Of a stretch of 5,509 nt of DNA, positions 1 through 5,509 are shown in pieces. Below the pieces are notes generated by a model. The model was not told the DNA's origin, did not search any database, and saw nothing but the letters and a program-made list of their open reading frames with translations. Origin of the DNA: CAYZEZ01 sp964477295 (GTDB taxonomy: Bacteria; Bacteroidota; Bacteroidia; Bacteroidales; SM23-62); the NCBI GenBank assembly GCA_964477295.1, contig CAYZEZ010000299.1, forward strand, positions 1 to 5,509, in the 5' to 3' direction. The translations under genes and the position numbers were made by a program. How positions within the stretch are numbered: the stretch's first letter is position 1; the number at the start of each line of letters is the position of its first letter.

Positions 1-840
1 TATCGGTACTTCTATTGTTCTGTAAACCTTTTTAGGAGCATATATAATCTTGCCATCTTTTATGTTTTTGCTGGTTAACTGTGAAATCTCAGAGTATCCT
101 AAACCAGTCATGCATCCAAAAAGGAACACATCTCTTACTAACATAGATTGTGAATCGCCTGATTTATAATTAATCAGCTTAGTCAGTTCCTCGGGTCCCA
201 GGGTAAGATGTTCGACACTAACCTTTTCTTTTGCCGGCCTGATCTTTCGGTATTCCACATTTACTTTATACCCCTTTTCTGTAGCCCAGTTTAAAAACCA
301 TTTCAGGATATCCAGGTTCCGTTTTGAATAAGTTGTTTTATATCCCAAATCAGTGTGATACTGTAAGAAATTTCGGTAAAACGACATATTGATCGACTGA
401 AAACTGATCCTGAAATACCTGTTCATCTTAATCAGGTGACTCTTTACTACTTGCAACCTCTTAACAGTCCCGTCAGTCCACCCCTTATCCCTGCCCTCAA
501 AATCAACAAATTCATCCCAGGCCTTAAAAAAATCTTTATCGGCCCCTGAAATAAATGTTAATTTCTGCCTGATTTCTTGTATTGTAAGGATTTTCCTGAC
601 TATCCGTGCCTCCCGGATTATACTGATCACTTCATTCTCCATCGATGTTAATAACTCATTAATATCAACAGCTCCAGGTACATTTTTTTTTACCCTTTCA
701 TTCTTTTTATCCCAATTTACCAGGTCACAGTGCTCTCCTGTAAATACTCTCAGAAGAGATCCTTCATGCCAGTACTGTAGAAAAACAGGCAGACTATTCT
801 CCCTCCCCTTTCTTCGATCGAGATAGAAATGGATTTTCAT
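1..840 (-). CDS. Tyrosine recombinase (phage/transposon-type integrase), 3' end beyond window
   Basis: The first 280 codons of a site-specific tyrosine recombinase are open without a stop and run off the left edge. Such enzymes cut and rejoin DNA through a tyrosine-DNA intermediate to integrate or excise mobile elements. The layout is typical of Bacteroidota members: an N-terminal arm-binding region (about residues 1-95, opening MKIHFYLDRRKGRENSLPVF), a helical SAM-like core-binding region (about 104-205), and the start of the catalytic domain (from about 207, VEHLTLGPEELTKLI). The box usually read as TGLRxSDI is TGLGYSEI at 245-252, so the first catalytic Arg is Gly248. IntDOT of CTnDOT also lacks this Arg, so the enzyme may still be active. 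The beta-hairpin lysine is probably K270 or K271. The His-x-x-Arg, second His/Trp and Tyr lie outside the window. The ATG at 840 is the first start after in-frame stops upstream, and no Shine-Dalgarno is seen. Family assignment is firm; activity and the element it serves are unknown. Confidence 0.9.
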   Translation of the reverse strand, partial: MKIHFYLDRRKGRENSLPVFLQYWHEGSLLRVFTGEHCDLVNWDKKNERVKKNVPGAVDINELLTSMENEVISIIREARIVRKILTIQEIRQKLTFISGADKDFFKAWDEFVDFEGRDKGWTDGTVKRLQVVKSHLIKMNRYFRISFQSINMSFYRNFLQYHTDLGYKTTYSKRNLDILKWFLNWATEKGYKVNVEYRKIRPAKEKVSVEHLTLGPEELTKLINYKSGDSQSMLVRDVFLFGCMTGLGYSEISQLTSKNIKDGKIIYAPKKVYRTIEVPI

Positions 841-880
841 GGTAACAATATTAAAGTTAAAAATTAACTCTTCCAAATTA

Positions 881-899
881 TTACGTATATATTTACGTA
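881..899. repeat. Direct repeat TTACGTA x2 with palindromic core
   Basis: TTACGTA occurs at 881-887 and 893-899, with starts 12 bp apart. Each copy contains the palindrome TACGTA. The pair lies 41-59 bp upstream of the integrase ATG, in its leader or promoter zone. Spacing of about one helical turn would suit a dimeric regulator or recombinase arm sites, but this is inference; the copies are short and the region is A/T-rich. Confidence 0.35.
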
Positions 900-981
900 C
901 ATTTTAAAAATATTATATTAAATAAATATGGTATTAAATTATTGTTTAATAATTCATTAATTAAATATTAACAATATATTT

Positions 982-1017
982 TCAAAATTATATTTATTTT
1001 GATAATATAAAATAAAT
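982..1017. repeat. Two overlapping A/T-rich inverted repeats
   Basis: TCAAAAT (982-988) pairs with ATTTTGA (996-1002) across 7 nt. ATTTATTTT (992-1000) pairs with AAAATAAAT (1009-1017) across 8 nt. The arms share bases 996-1000, so only one hairpin can form at a time. The first arm also overlaps the possible -7 box at 983-990. Such pairs are expected fairly often in sequence this A/T-rich, so a function is not shown. Confidence 0.4.
983..990 (-). promoter_or_regulatory. Possible Bacteroidota-type -7 box for the integrase
   Basis: On the minus strand this reads TAATTTTG, an exact match to the Bacteroidota sigma-ABfr -7 consensus TAnnTTTG, about 143 nt before the integrase ATG. No good TTTG -33 box lies 19-21 nt further upstream (only ATTT). 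The region is about 90% A/T, so a chance match is quite possible. Confidence 0.25.
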
Positions 1018-1212
1018 TCATTTTCAACAGGAATTATTGCTGAAACAAAATGAAGGAAATCCAGGTGTATATTCTTTAAATAATGTACGGGTGTGCCGGG
1101 TCTGCAGAATATATATTAGTCACGATAAACAGCTGTTTTTATCTGTTGCCTTGTAGAACAAGAACATGCTTATCCCATAGGAAATTTGTCGCCAGATGGT
1201 TATTCAGTGCTT

Positions 1213-1243
1213 AAAAGAAAAGCATGACACATGGCCATGCTTT
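1213..1243 (-). terminator. Likely intrinsic terminator of the symporter transcript
   Basis: On the minus strand an 8-bp stem AAAGCATG/CATGCTTT (plus positions 1236-1243 and 1219-1226) with a 9-nt loop is followed directly by TCTTTT (1218-1213). It starts 33 nt after the symporter stop codon. Stem, loop size and U-rich tail fit a Rho-independent terminator, although only three of the eight pairs are G-C. Confidence 0.6.
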
Positions 1244-1274
1244 CAGAAGATATAAACGATCCGGAAGGGGTTTG

Positions 1275-1294
1275 ATCTATTTCCAGAAATAGAT
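1275..1294. repeat. Inverted repeat over the symporter stop codon
   Basis: ATCTATTTC (1275-1283) and GAAATAGAT (1286-1294) are perfect 9-bp inverted arms separated by 2 bp. They cover the last codons and the TAG of the symporter gene. It could form a small stem in the transcript 31 nt before the terminator stem, or be a regulator site. It has no T-run, so it is unlikely to terminate alone. Confidence 0.5.
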
Positions 1295-2962
1295 ATAAAA
1301 AGCTAAAATCACTCCTATTATTATAAAAGAGTGAACCAGGTCCCAGTTTGAGTAGGAAGCCCTGGTTTCCGCCTTCTGCTCTTTTGATATTGAGGAATAA
1401 GTTAATCCTGCCAGTTTTTCATCGCTTGCACGTTTAGTGAAAAAACTTACAATTACCAGTACAACAATACAGAGGAAGAACAGGTATATTTCGTAGTGTA
1501 ACCAGTTGGGCTCGACGAAAATACGGTAATACAGGGCATCGGCATTTAACCTGGCCCTAAATACATTCAAAGCCAGCCGAGTCATTCCTAAAGTAAATCC
1601 TGTTGACAAGGCGGTTAATCCTGCGGCAGGAGTGGCCCGTTTCCAGAATATACCCAGGAGGAATACGGATGCTATTCCGGGAGCCAGCAAGGACTGTACA
1701 TCCTGAAGATATTCATACAAAACCTTTCCAATGCTTTTCATCACAGGGATCCATACAATACCCAGTATAACAATAACAGCTGTGGCAATCCGACCAACCA
1801 CTACCAGGTGCTTTTCACTGGATTCAGGCTTGAATTTTTTGTAGAAATCGACAGTGAATAATATGGATGAAGAATTAAACAGGGAGGCCAGAGAACTCAT
1901 CAGGGCTGCCACCAGGCCACCCACCACCATCCCTTTAAGGCCTATGGGTAACAATGTTGAGACCAGTACGGGGAAAGCAGCATCCGAGTTTTCCAGTACA
2001 ATTATTCCCTTTTGGTTCAACGCATAGGCTATCATTCCCGGTATAAGGAATATAAATACAGGCAACAATTTAAGATACCCTCCGAATATAGCACCCCTCC
2101 TTGAATGAGTCATGTTCTTCCCTGATAATACCCGCTGGACAATATATTGGTCGGTACACCAGTACCAGAGACCAATGATAGCCGATCCCAGTAACACACC
2201 TGTCCATGGGAACTTAGGATCCTGAGGTGACCGGATCAGGCTCATCATACTGTCACCATAACCAGTTACATTTGCGTTGCATATTGTTTGCAATTCAACC
2301 CAGCCTCCTACCTTGATCAATCCGACAATAAGTATAACAATCGAACCGATCAGTAAAATAGGTGCCTGAAGCACTGAAGTAAACAACACTGCCTTCATAC
2401 CTCCGATAACGGTATATATCCCTGTTATCACAACCAGACTCAGGGCACCGATCCAGAAAAAGTCAACCTGGTGCGTCGTTCCGAACAGGTTGAATGATAT
2501 AAAATCGATACCCAGTACCTCCTTGAAAACAATGCCTCCTGCATATACAGTCACAGCTACTTTCGTAAGGACATAGCTGACCAATGAAATGATGGATAAT
2601 AAGGTACGTGATCCTGAATTATACCTGCGTTCGAGGAATTCCGGCATGGTGAATACCATACTGCGCGCATAGAAAGGAACAAAAAACCAGCCGAGGATAA
2701 GAATAAACCAGGCATGCATTTCCCAGTGGGCCATTGCTATGCCACTTGAAGCGCCAGCACCTGCCAGGCCAACAAGGTGTTCTGAGCCAATGTTCGATGC
2801 AAAAATGGATGCACCGATAACCAACCATGAAGCATCCCTGCCAGCCAGGAAATAATCAGCCGATGTTTCCTCCTTCATTCTGCTCACCCATACTACGATA
2901 ATTATAAGGCCCACGAAAAAGGCTCCTAATACGATCCAGTCAAGTGCATGAAAACCTACCAT
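1277..2962 (-). CDS. SGLT-like sodium/sugar symporter (SSS family)
   Basis: This 561-residue inner-membrane protein of the solute:sodium symporter family should use the sodium gradient to import a sugar. It is a full-length, strongly hydrophobic protein; the vSGLT fold predicts about 14 membrane helices, the first near residues 7-27 and the last near 543-560. Motifs resemble animal SGLTs closely: FASNIGSEHLVGLAG (54-68), WYWCTDQYIVQR (266-277), GYLKLLPVF (295-303), SSLASLFNSSS (356-366) and VFLLGIFWKR (433-442). Residues equivalent to the human SGLT1 sugar site are present: N57, H62, E81, W268, K298 and Q420. The vSGLT Na2-site equivalents are A55, I58, A353, S356 and S357. The gene lies 55 nt after the fucP remnant, in the same direction, and ends before a terminator, which suggests co-transcription with the fucose genes. 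Substrate is inferred: a sugar, possibly fucose or another hexose. The ATG at 2962 begins just before the first helix, the usual position. Confidence 0.93.
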   Translation of the reverse strand: MVGFHALDWIVLGAFFVGLIIIVVWVSRMKEETSADYFLAGRDASWLVIGASIFASNIGSEHLVGLAGAGASSGIAMAHWEMHAWFILILGWFFVPFYARSMVFTMPEFLERRYNSGSRTLLSIISLVSYVLTKVAVTVYAGGIVFKEVLGIDFISFNLFGTTHQVDFFWIGALSLVVITGIYTVIGGMKAVLFTSVLQAPILLIGSIVILIVGLIKVGGWVELQTICNANVTGYGDSMMSLIRSPQDPKFPWTGVLLGSAIIGLWYWCTDQYIVQRVLSGKNMTHSRRGAIFGGYLKLLPVFIFLIPGMIAYALNQKGIIVLENSDAAFPVLVSTLLPIGLKGMVVGGLVAALMSSLASLFNSSSILFTVDFYKKFKPESSEKHLVVVGRIATAVIVILGIVWIPVMKSIGKVLYEYLQDVQSLLAPGIASVFLLGIFWKRATPAAGLTALSTGFTLGMTRLALNVFRARLNADALYYRIFVEPNWLHYEIYLFFLCIVVLVIVSFFTKRASDEKLAGLTYSSISKEQKAETRASYSNWDLVHSFIIIGVILAFYIYFWK

Positions 2963-2968
2963 TGTTTA

Positions 2969-2997
2969 GAAATTTAGAATTTGGAATTTGGAATTGA
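2969..2997. repeat. Degenerate heptad repeat, GAATTTG type
   Basis: Successive units GAAATTTA (8 bp), GAATTTG, GAATTTG and GAATTGA fill most of the 55-bp gap between the fucP remnant and the symporter ATG, so the repeat forms the symporter's immediate leader. The 7-bp period matches the two other heptad tracts in the window, though the unit sequence differs. Confidence 0.7.
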
Positions 2998-3017
2998 ATA
3001 TAAATATAAATTTAAAA

Positions 3018-3368
3018 TTAAATTTTCACAAGTATTTTGACTTTTGATCCGACAAATGCATAATACGCAATAAACACATAGCAAATCAGGGGAACGATCA
3101 AGGCCAGGGTCATACTTCCTGTATTATCAGCAATCAATCCCATAATGGGTGTTAAGGCAGCCCCACCAATAATAGCCATAAAAATCATCCCTCCAGCCAG
3201 TTTTGTATTGGGTCCCGGATTCTTAATACCAAGAGCAAAAATCGCCGGGAACATCAGCGACATAAAGAAACTTGTCAGCAGCACGGCCCATACACCGATC
3301 CAACCGGGATGTACAATACCGATAAAAGCCAGAAATAAATTAAAAATACTGAAAATCCCCATCAGCTT
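3018..3368 (-). pseudogene. fucP: fucP remnant: C-terminal ~115 residues of L-fucose:H+ symporter
   Basis: Homology to the end of the major facilitator L-fucose permease FucP starts at about 3368 (Lys-Leu, then MGIFSIFNLFLAF from the ATG at 3362) and runs to the stop at 3018. FucP proteins have about 430-440 residues and 12 helices; only the last 114-116 residues and about four helices remain. Recognizable parts are MSLMFPAIFALGIKN (34-48) and MAIIGGAALTPIMGLIAD (62-79), which match E. coli FucP MSIQYPTIFSLGIKN and MTIIGGGIVTPVMGFVSD. The frame is blocked by a TGA just before the Lys-Leu and is +1 relative to fucI, so nothing reads into it. The ATG at 3362 could allow reinitiation, since the frame overlaps the fucI remnant by 23 bp, but the piece lacks the N-terminal half and much of the transport path. 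It is a broken gene unless the join is an assembly error. Confidence 0.88.
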
Positions 3369-4626
3369 TCATGGCAGGTTTTCCATCCTTCTCCTGGAGG
3401 CCTGTTCCGTTAAGTGTGGCTGATCCGGAATTAATCAGGTGGATAATACCCTGTGCTGCAATCCCCTGCAGCGATTTACCTGTTACCCGCTTAACGGCAT
3501 CCGGACTCCAGTAGGTCCTTACATCAGCAAATATTTGTGCTGTATTTGTAAGAAGGTGGCCAAATAACATTACCACACCATTCAGTGAATCGTTCTCAGT
3601 GGCCACCATATATGGCTGCCTGATACCAATCCAGTCAAACGAAGAATTCAGTATCGCTTCCATAAAATCACCATTGGGCAGGTGATCGGTCCATTGCCTA
3701 TGGCCCTGGAATCCACTCAGTATGGCGTTCCTGCCAAGCGCTTCTTCCCCATAACCTAACCCGGCCAGCTGCGGATTACCAATCATCAGGTCCCGCATGA
3801 TCATGGTCATTTTCACTACATATCCCCATGTTCCTTCCATCTCCTCCCTGCTTTCTTGCTTCTCAGGCAGATTCAGGTCTGCGCCTTCTATGCAATTATT
3901 CTTTACCCATGCAAGTGCTTTTTCAAATTCATCAGGATTAAAAATCCGTTCATATACTCTTCTCAATATCTCACTCATATCGACATACTCATTCCGCATA
4001 CCCAGGTATTCCCTGAAAAAGCTTTCATCCACAATTGAACCAGCTATTCCCATGGATACAGATCCCACCGACAGGTACGATTTACCTTTCATGGTTGCAA
4101 CGGCCAGGCCAGCTTTTGCAAACCTTAACAATTTTGTTTTTACATCATCGGGAATGGTTTGGTCGCCAGTATCCTGAACATCTCTTCCATCAATACCAAA
4201 TGCAGGCATGCCTTTCTGGTTGTGTCCGGCCAGTGCAGCTGCCAGATATACTGCTCCCGGTCTTTCAGTACCGTTAAAACCCCAGATAGCTTTGGGTATT
4301 TCCGGATCCATGTCGATGGTCTCACTACCGTAGCACCAGCAAGGTGTTACGGTTTGCGATACACCTACACCTTCTTTTTTAATCTTCTCTGCAGTCATGG
4401 CGACTTCCGCCACACCTCCAATACATGAATCTGAAATTACGCATTCTACCGGCGAGCCGTCAGGATGAACCAGGTTTTCAGTAAAGAATTTAGCTACATT
4501 GACAACCATATTCATCGTTTTATCCTCAAGCGATTCTCTAACACCATCTATCCTGCCGTCGTCGATAGTAGGCCGGATGCCTATTTTGGGTAATGGTCCC
4601 CGCAAGCTGTTATTTCCTTTAGCCAT
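3340..4626 (-). pseudogene. fucI: fucI, L-fucose isomerase, truncated at its 3' end by deletion
   Basis: FucI converts L-fucose to L-fuculose in the cytoplasm, the first step of fucose catabolism, and needs Mn2+. From the ATG at 4626 the frame matches FucI for 420 residues: LPKIGIRPTIDDGR near the start, VTPCWCYGSETIDMDP (93-108), KAIWGFNGTERPGAVYLAAALA (112-133), LNSSFDWIG (326-334) and ATENDSLNG (342-350). Equivalents of E. coli E337 and D361 are present as E344 and D368. After PAMK (417-420) homology stops, and eight unrelated residues (ADGDFQYF) come from the fucP sequence read out of frame. E. coli FucI has about 591 residues, so about 175 are missing, including metal ligand His528 and the rest of the active site. 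No isomerase activity is expected. A TTG at 4677 would add 17 residues not typical of the family, so the ATG is preferred. The remaining sequence has no other lesion, which suggests a recent event. Confidence 0.93.
3366..3369. other. Deletion junction joining fucI to fucP
   Basis: On the minus strand the fucI reading ...ATG AAA (3372-3367) meets the fucP reading AAG CTG ATG GGG (3368-3357). The two share the A's around 3367-3368, so the exact break cannot be placed to the base and a 2-bp microhomology is possible. From E. coli lengths about 175 fucI codons and about 325 fucP codons are missing, or roughly 1.5 kb plus any spacer. No insertion sequence or long repeat remains at the join. Confidence 0.8.
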
Positions 4627-4674
4627 GATTGATTTGTTATAAGATTTAGTTTTCAGATTCACACTTTGAAAACG

Positions 4675-4705
4675 CAAATTAAAACAACAGAAAACAGAAG
4701 TCAGA
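4675..4705 (-). promoter_or_regulatory. fucI: Possible promoter of the fuc transcript
   Basis: On the minus strand TCTG (4705-4702), a 19-bp spacer and TTAATTTG (4682-4675) resemble the Bacteroidota pattern TTTG-N19-TAnnTTTG with one mismatch in each box. Transcription would start about 40 nt before the fucI ATG. The -33 part lies inside the CAGAA heptad tract, where TTCTG recurs every 7 bp on this strand. Support is pattern match and position only. Confidence 0.35.
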
Positions 4706-4715
4706 AATCAGAAGG
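4688..4715. repeat. Degenerate heptad repeat, CAGAAnn type (4 units)
   Basis: Four consecutive 7-bp units, CAGAAAA, CAGAAGT, CAGAAAT and CAGAAGG, share an invariant CAGAA core. The tract lies upstream of fucI and overlaps its possible -33 element. Confidence 0.75.
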
Positions 4716-4747
4716 GTGTGTGGAATGAAGGTGCGGATGTGGATTCC

Positions 4748-4836
4748 TTGCAACCGGTAACCTTTAACCCGTTGGCTGGGCCAACGGCAATTTGCCGGTG
4801 CCTGAAACTTGAAACATGCAACTTGTAACAATTTAC
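4748..4836. repeat. Heptad repeat nnGnAAC type, split by hairpins
   Basis: TTGCAAC, CGGTAAC and CTTTAAC (4748-4768) run into a hairpin block (4769-4797). Then CTGAAAC, TTGAAAC, ATGCAAC, TTGTAAC and the decayed AATTTAC follow (4802-4836). Seven clear units end in AAC. Several are near-identical across the hairpins (TTGCAAC, TTGAAAC, TTGTAAC), so the two arms look like one family interrupted by the stem-loop. Confidence 0.75.
4769..4797. repeat. Two mutually exclusive hairpins in the divergent spacer
   Basis: CCGTTGGC (4769-4776) pairs with GCCAACGG (4780-4787) across 3 nt. CGGCAA (4785-4790) pairs with TTGCCG (4792-4797) around a single base, leaving about 5 bp in practice. They share CGG at 4785-4787, so only one can form at a time. 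They are much more GC-rich than the surroundings and have no following T-run on either strand, so they do not look like terminators. Confidence 0.6.
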
Positions 4837-4854
4837 AGGAGTTTATTAATTTTA
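4822..4854 (+). promoter_or_regulatory. Possible promoter of the saccharopine dehydrogenase-like gene
   Basis: CTTG (4822-4825), a 21-bp spacer and TAATTTTA (4847-4854) approximate the Bacteroidota pattern TTTG-N19/21-TAnnTTTG, with one mismatch in each box. It would give a leader of about 20 nt. The -33 part lies in the nnGnAAC heptad tract. An A/T palindrome ATAAAATTTTAT (4863-4874) follows in the leader. Confidence 0.3.
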
Positions 4855-4881
4855 TATCTCAAATAAAATTTTATATCCGTC

Positions 4882-5509
4882 ATGGAGAAAAAAGTTGTTG
4901 TCCTGGGAACAGGCCTGGTAGGAAACGCCATAGCCATAGATCTGGCTAAAAAGTACCATACTGCGGCTGTTGATATAAGTACAAAACATTTTGCAAAATT
5001 ACAGCAGCATAAGGTTCACACCATCGTAGAGGATCTGACTGACCATTATGAACTGGCCCGTCTTATTTCCGAATATGATCTTGTGATCGGAGCGCTGCCA
5101 GGACACATGGGGTACAAAACCTTAAAAACAGTTATTGGAGCAGGGAAAGACATAGTCGATATATCCTTTATGCCCGAGGATTTCATGGTTCTTGATAAAC
5201 TGGCCAAGAAGCACCAGGTGACTGCAGTAGTGGATTGTGGCGTTGCCCCGGGTATGGGAAACCTGATCCTGGGTCATCACAATGCCCGGATGAAAGTTCA
5301 ATCCTTCACGTGTTATGTAGGCGGACTTCCACAAAAGCGTGCATGGCCATTTGAATATATGGCCGTATTCTCTCCGAGTGATGTTATAGAAGAATATACC
5401 AGGCCAGCCAGGTATGTTGAAAATGGACACCTGGTAACAAAGGATGCATTGTCGGATATTGAACTAGTTGAATTTGAGGATGTTGGGACGCTTGAAGCCT
5501 GGAACTCAG
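4882..5509 (+). CDS. Saccharopine dehydrogenase-like NAD(P)-binding oxidoreductase, 3' end beyond window
   Basis: The first 209 codons of a cytoplasmic NAD(P)-dependent oxidoreductase are open to the right edge; family members are around 390-450 residues. The N-terminus is a Rossmann fold: KVVVLGTGLVGNAIAIDLA holds the dinucleotide loop GTGLVG (9-14), and D31 after the second strand hints at NAD(H) rather than NADP(H). Then come DLVIGALPG (66-74), VDISFMPED (92-100) and DCGVAPGMGNLILG (118-131), the typical crossover into the second domain, followed by GGLPQKRAWPFEY (147-159) and the EEYTRPARYVENG stretch (189-201). Relatives include saccharopine reductases of lysine metabolism and carboxynorspermidine dehydrogenases; the exact substrate cannot be told from this part. 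The ATG at 4882 sits directly before the first strand of the fold, so the start is secure despite no Shine-Dalgarno. It is transcribed away from fucI and has no evident link to fucose use. Confidence 0.88.
   Translation, partial: MEKKVVVLGTGLVGNAIAIDLAKKYHTAAVDISTKHFAKLQQHKVHTIVEDLTDHYELARLISEYDLVIGALPGHMGYKTLKTVIGAGKDIVDISFMPEDFMVLDKLAKKHQVTAVVDCGVAPGMGNLILGHHNARMKVQSFTCYVGGLPQKRAWPFEYMAVFSPSDVIEEYTRPARYVENGHLVTKDALSDIELVEFEDVGTLEAWNS

Larger units (their letters stand above)
841..1276. other. 436-bp gene-free spacer between integrase start and symporter end
   Basis: I find no credible coding region here on either strand and no tRNA-like cloverleaf. Positions 901-1020 are almost pure A/T and carry two overlapping inverted repeats (982-988 with 996-1002; 992-1000 with 1009-1017). 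From about 1021 the composition returns to normal. That part holds an imperfect stem at 1022-1045, a 12-bp palindrome at 1127-1138 and the likely symporter terminator at 1213-1243. As the spacer next to an integrase start, it is a natural place for an element end or attachment site, but no duplicated target is visible in the window. Confidence 0.6.

Noticed and set aside
995..1001. Plus-strand TATTTTG as a -7 box
   Set aside because: It is one base short of TAnnTTTG and no plus-strand gene follows within about 3.8 kb.
1022..1045. Imperfect stem TTTCAACA/TGCTGAAA as integrase-side terminator
   Set aside because: One mismatch (G-U on the minus strand), no gene ends just before it, and the symporter already has a better terminator at 1213-1243.
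1127..1138. 12-bp palindrome AAACAGCTGTTT followed by T-rich sequence
   Set aside because: It has no loop, no gene lies upstream on the plus strand for it to terminate, and short palindromes of this kind occur by chance.
841..1276. tRNA gene as integration target
   Set aside because: No T-arm motif or cloverleaf pairing was found on either strand.
3797..4428. Several open frames on the plus strand opposite fucI
   Set aside because: They overlap the clearly homologous fucI frame, look like no known protein and have the composition of antisense shadow frames.
4627..4677. Upstream TTG start extending fucI by 17 residues
   Set aside because: The added residues do not resemble FucI N-termini, the extension overlaps the possible -7 box, and the ATG at 4626 gives the expected beginning of the family.
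4688..4836. CRISPR-like array
   Set aside because: The units are 7 bp with no spacers and differ from each other, so this is a simple tandem repeat.
5122..5430. Open frame on the minus strand inside the dehydrogenase gene
   Set aside because: The plus-strand frame carries the family motifs here; the opposite frame shows none.

Overview
The window looks like part of a Bacteroidota chromosome. Four things suggest this: an integrase with the domain order and sequence style of the Bacteroidales IntDOT-type recombinases, start codons without Shine-Dalgarno sequences behind A/T-rich leaders, boxes resembling the Bacteroidota -7 consensus TAnnTTTG, and intergenic tracts built from degenerate 7-bp repeats. 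The phylum is inferred; no marker gene is present.

Layout. (1) 1-840, minus strand: the first 280 codons of a tyrosine recombinase whose 3' end lies beyond the left edge. Gly sits where most family members have the first catalytic Arg. (2) 841-1276: no gene. It holds a very A/T-rich stretch with overlapping inverted repeats, a possible integrase promoter and the likely terminator of the next gene. (3) 1277-2962, minus: an intact sodium/solute symporter that is unusually SGLT-like and keeps the sugar- and sodium-binding residues. (4) 3018-4626, minus: remains of a fucose operon. An L-fucose isomerase gene (fucI), intact for 420 codons, is joined out of frame near 3366-3369 to the last ~115 codons of an L-fucose permease gene (fucP). 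An internal deletion of roughly 1.5 kb has removed the end of fucI and the first three quarters of fucP, so neither product should work. (5) 4627-4881: a divergent intergenic region with two heptad-repeat tracts, the second split by a pair of mutually exclusive hairpins. (6) 4882-5509, plus: the first 209 codons of a saccharopine dehydrogenase-like oxidoreductase, cut by the right edge.

How the genes fit together. fucI, fucP and the symporter gene run in the same direction, with 55 nt between the fucP remnant and the symporter, and a hairpin terminator follows the symporter. They were probably one sugar-uptake and isomerization transcript. After the deletion, the symporter is the only intact product of that unit, and the fucI/fucP remnants would serve as its long 5' leader. 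The integrase next door may mark the edge of a mobile element extending to the left, but no attachment site could be proven. The most notable points are the fucI/fucP deletion scar, the IntDOT-like active-site substitution, the SGLT-like symporter, and the heptad repeats that coincide with possible promoter elements on both strands. I see no clearly new biological system.
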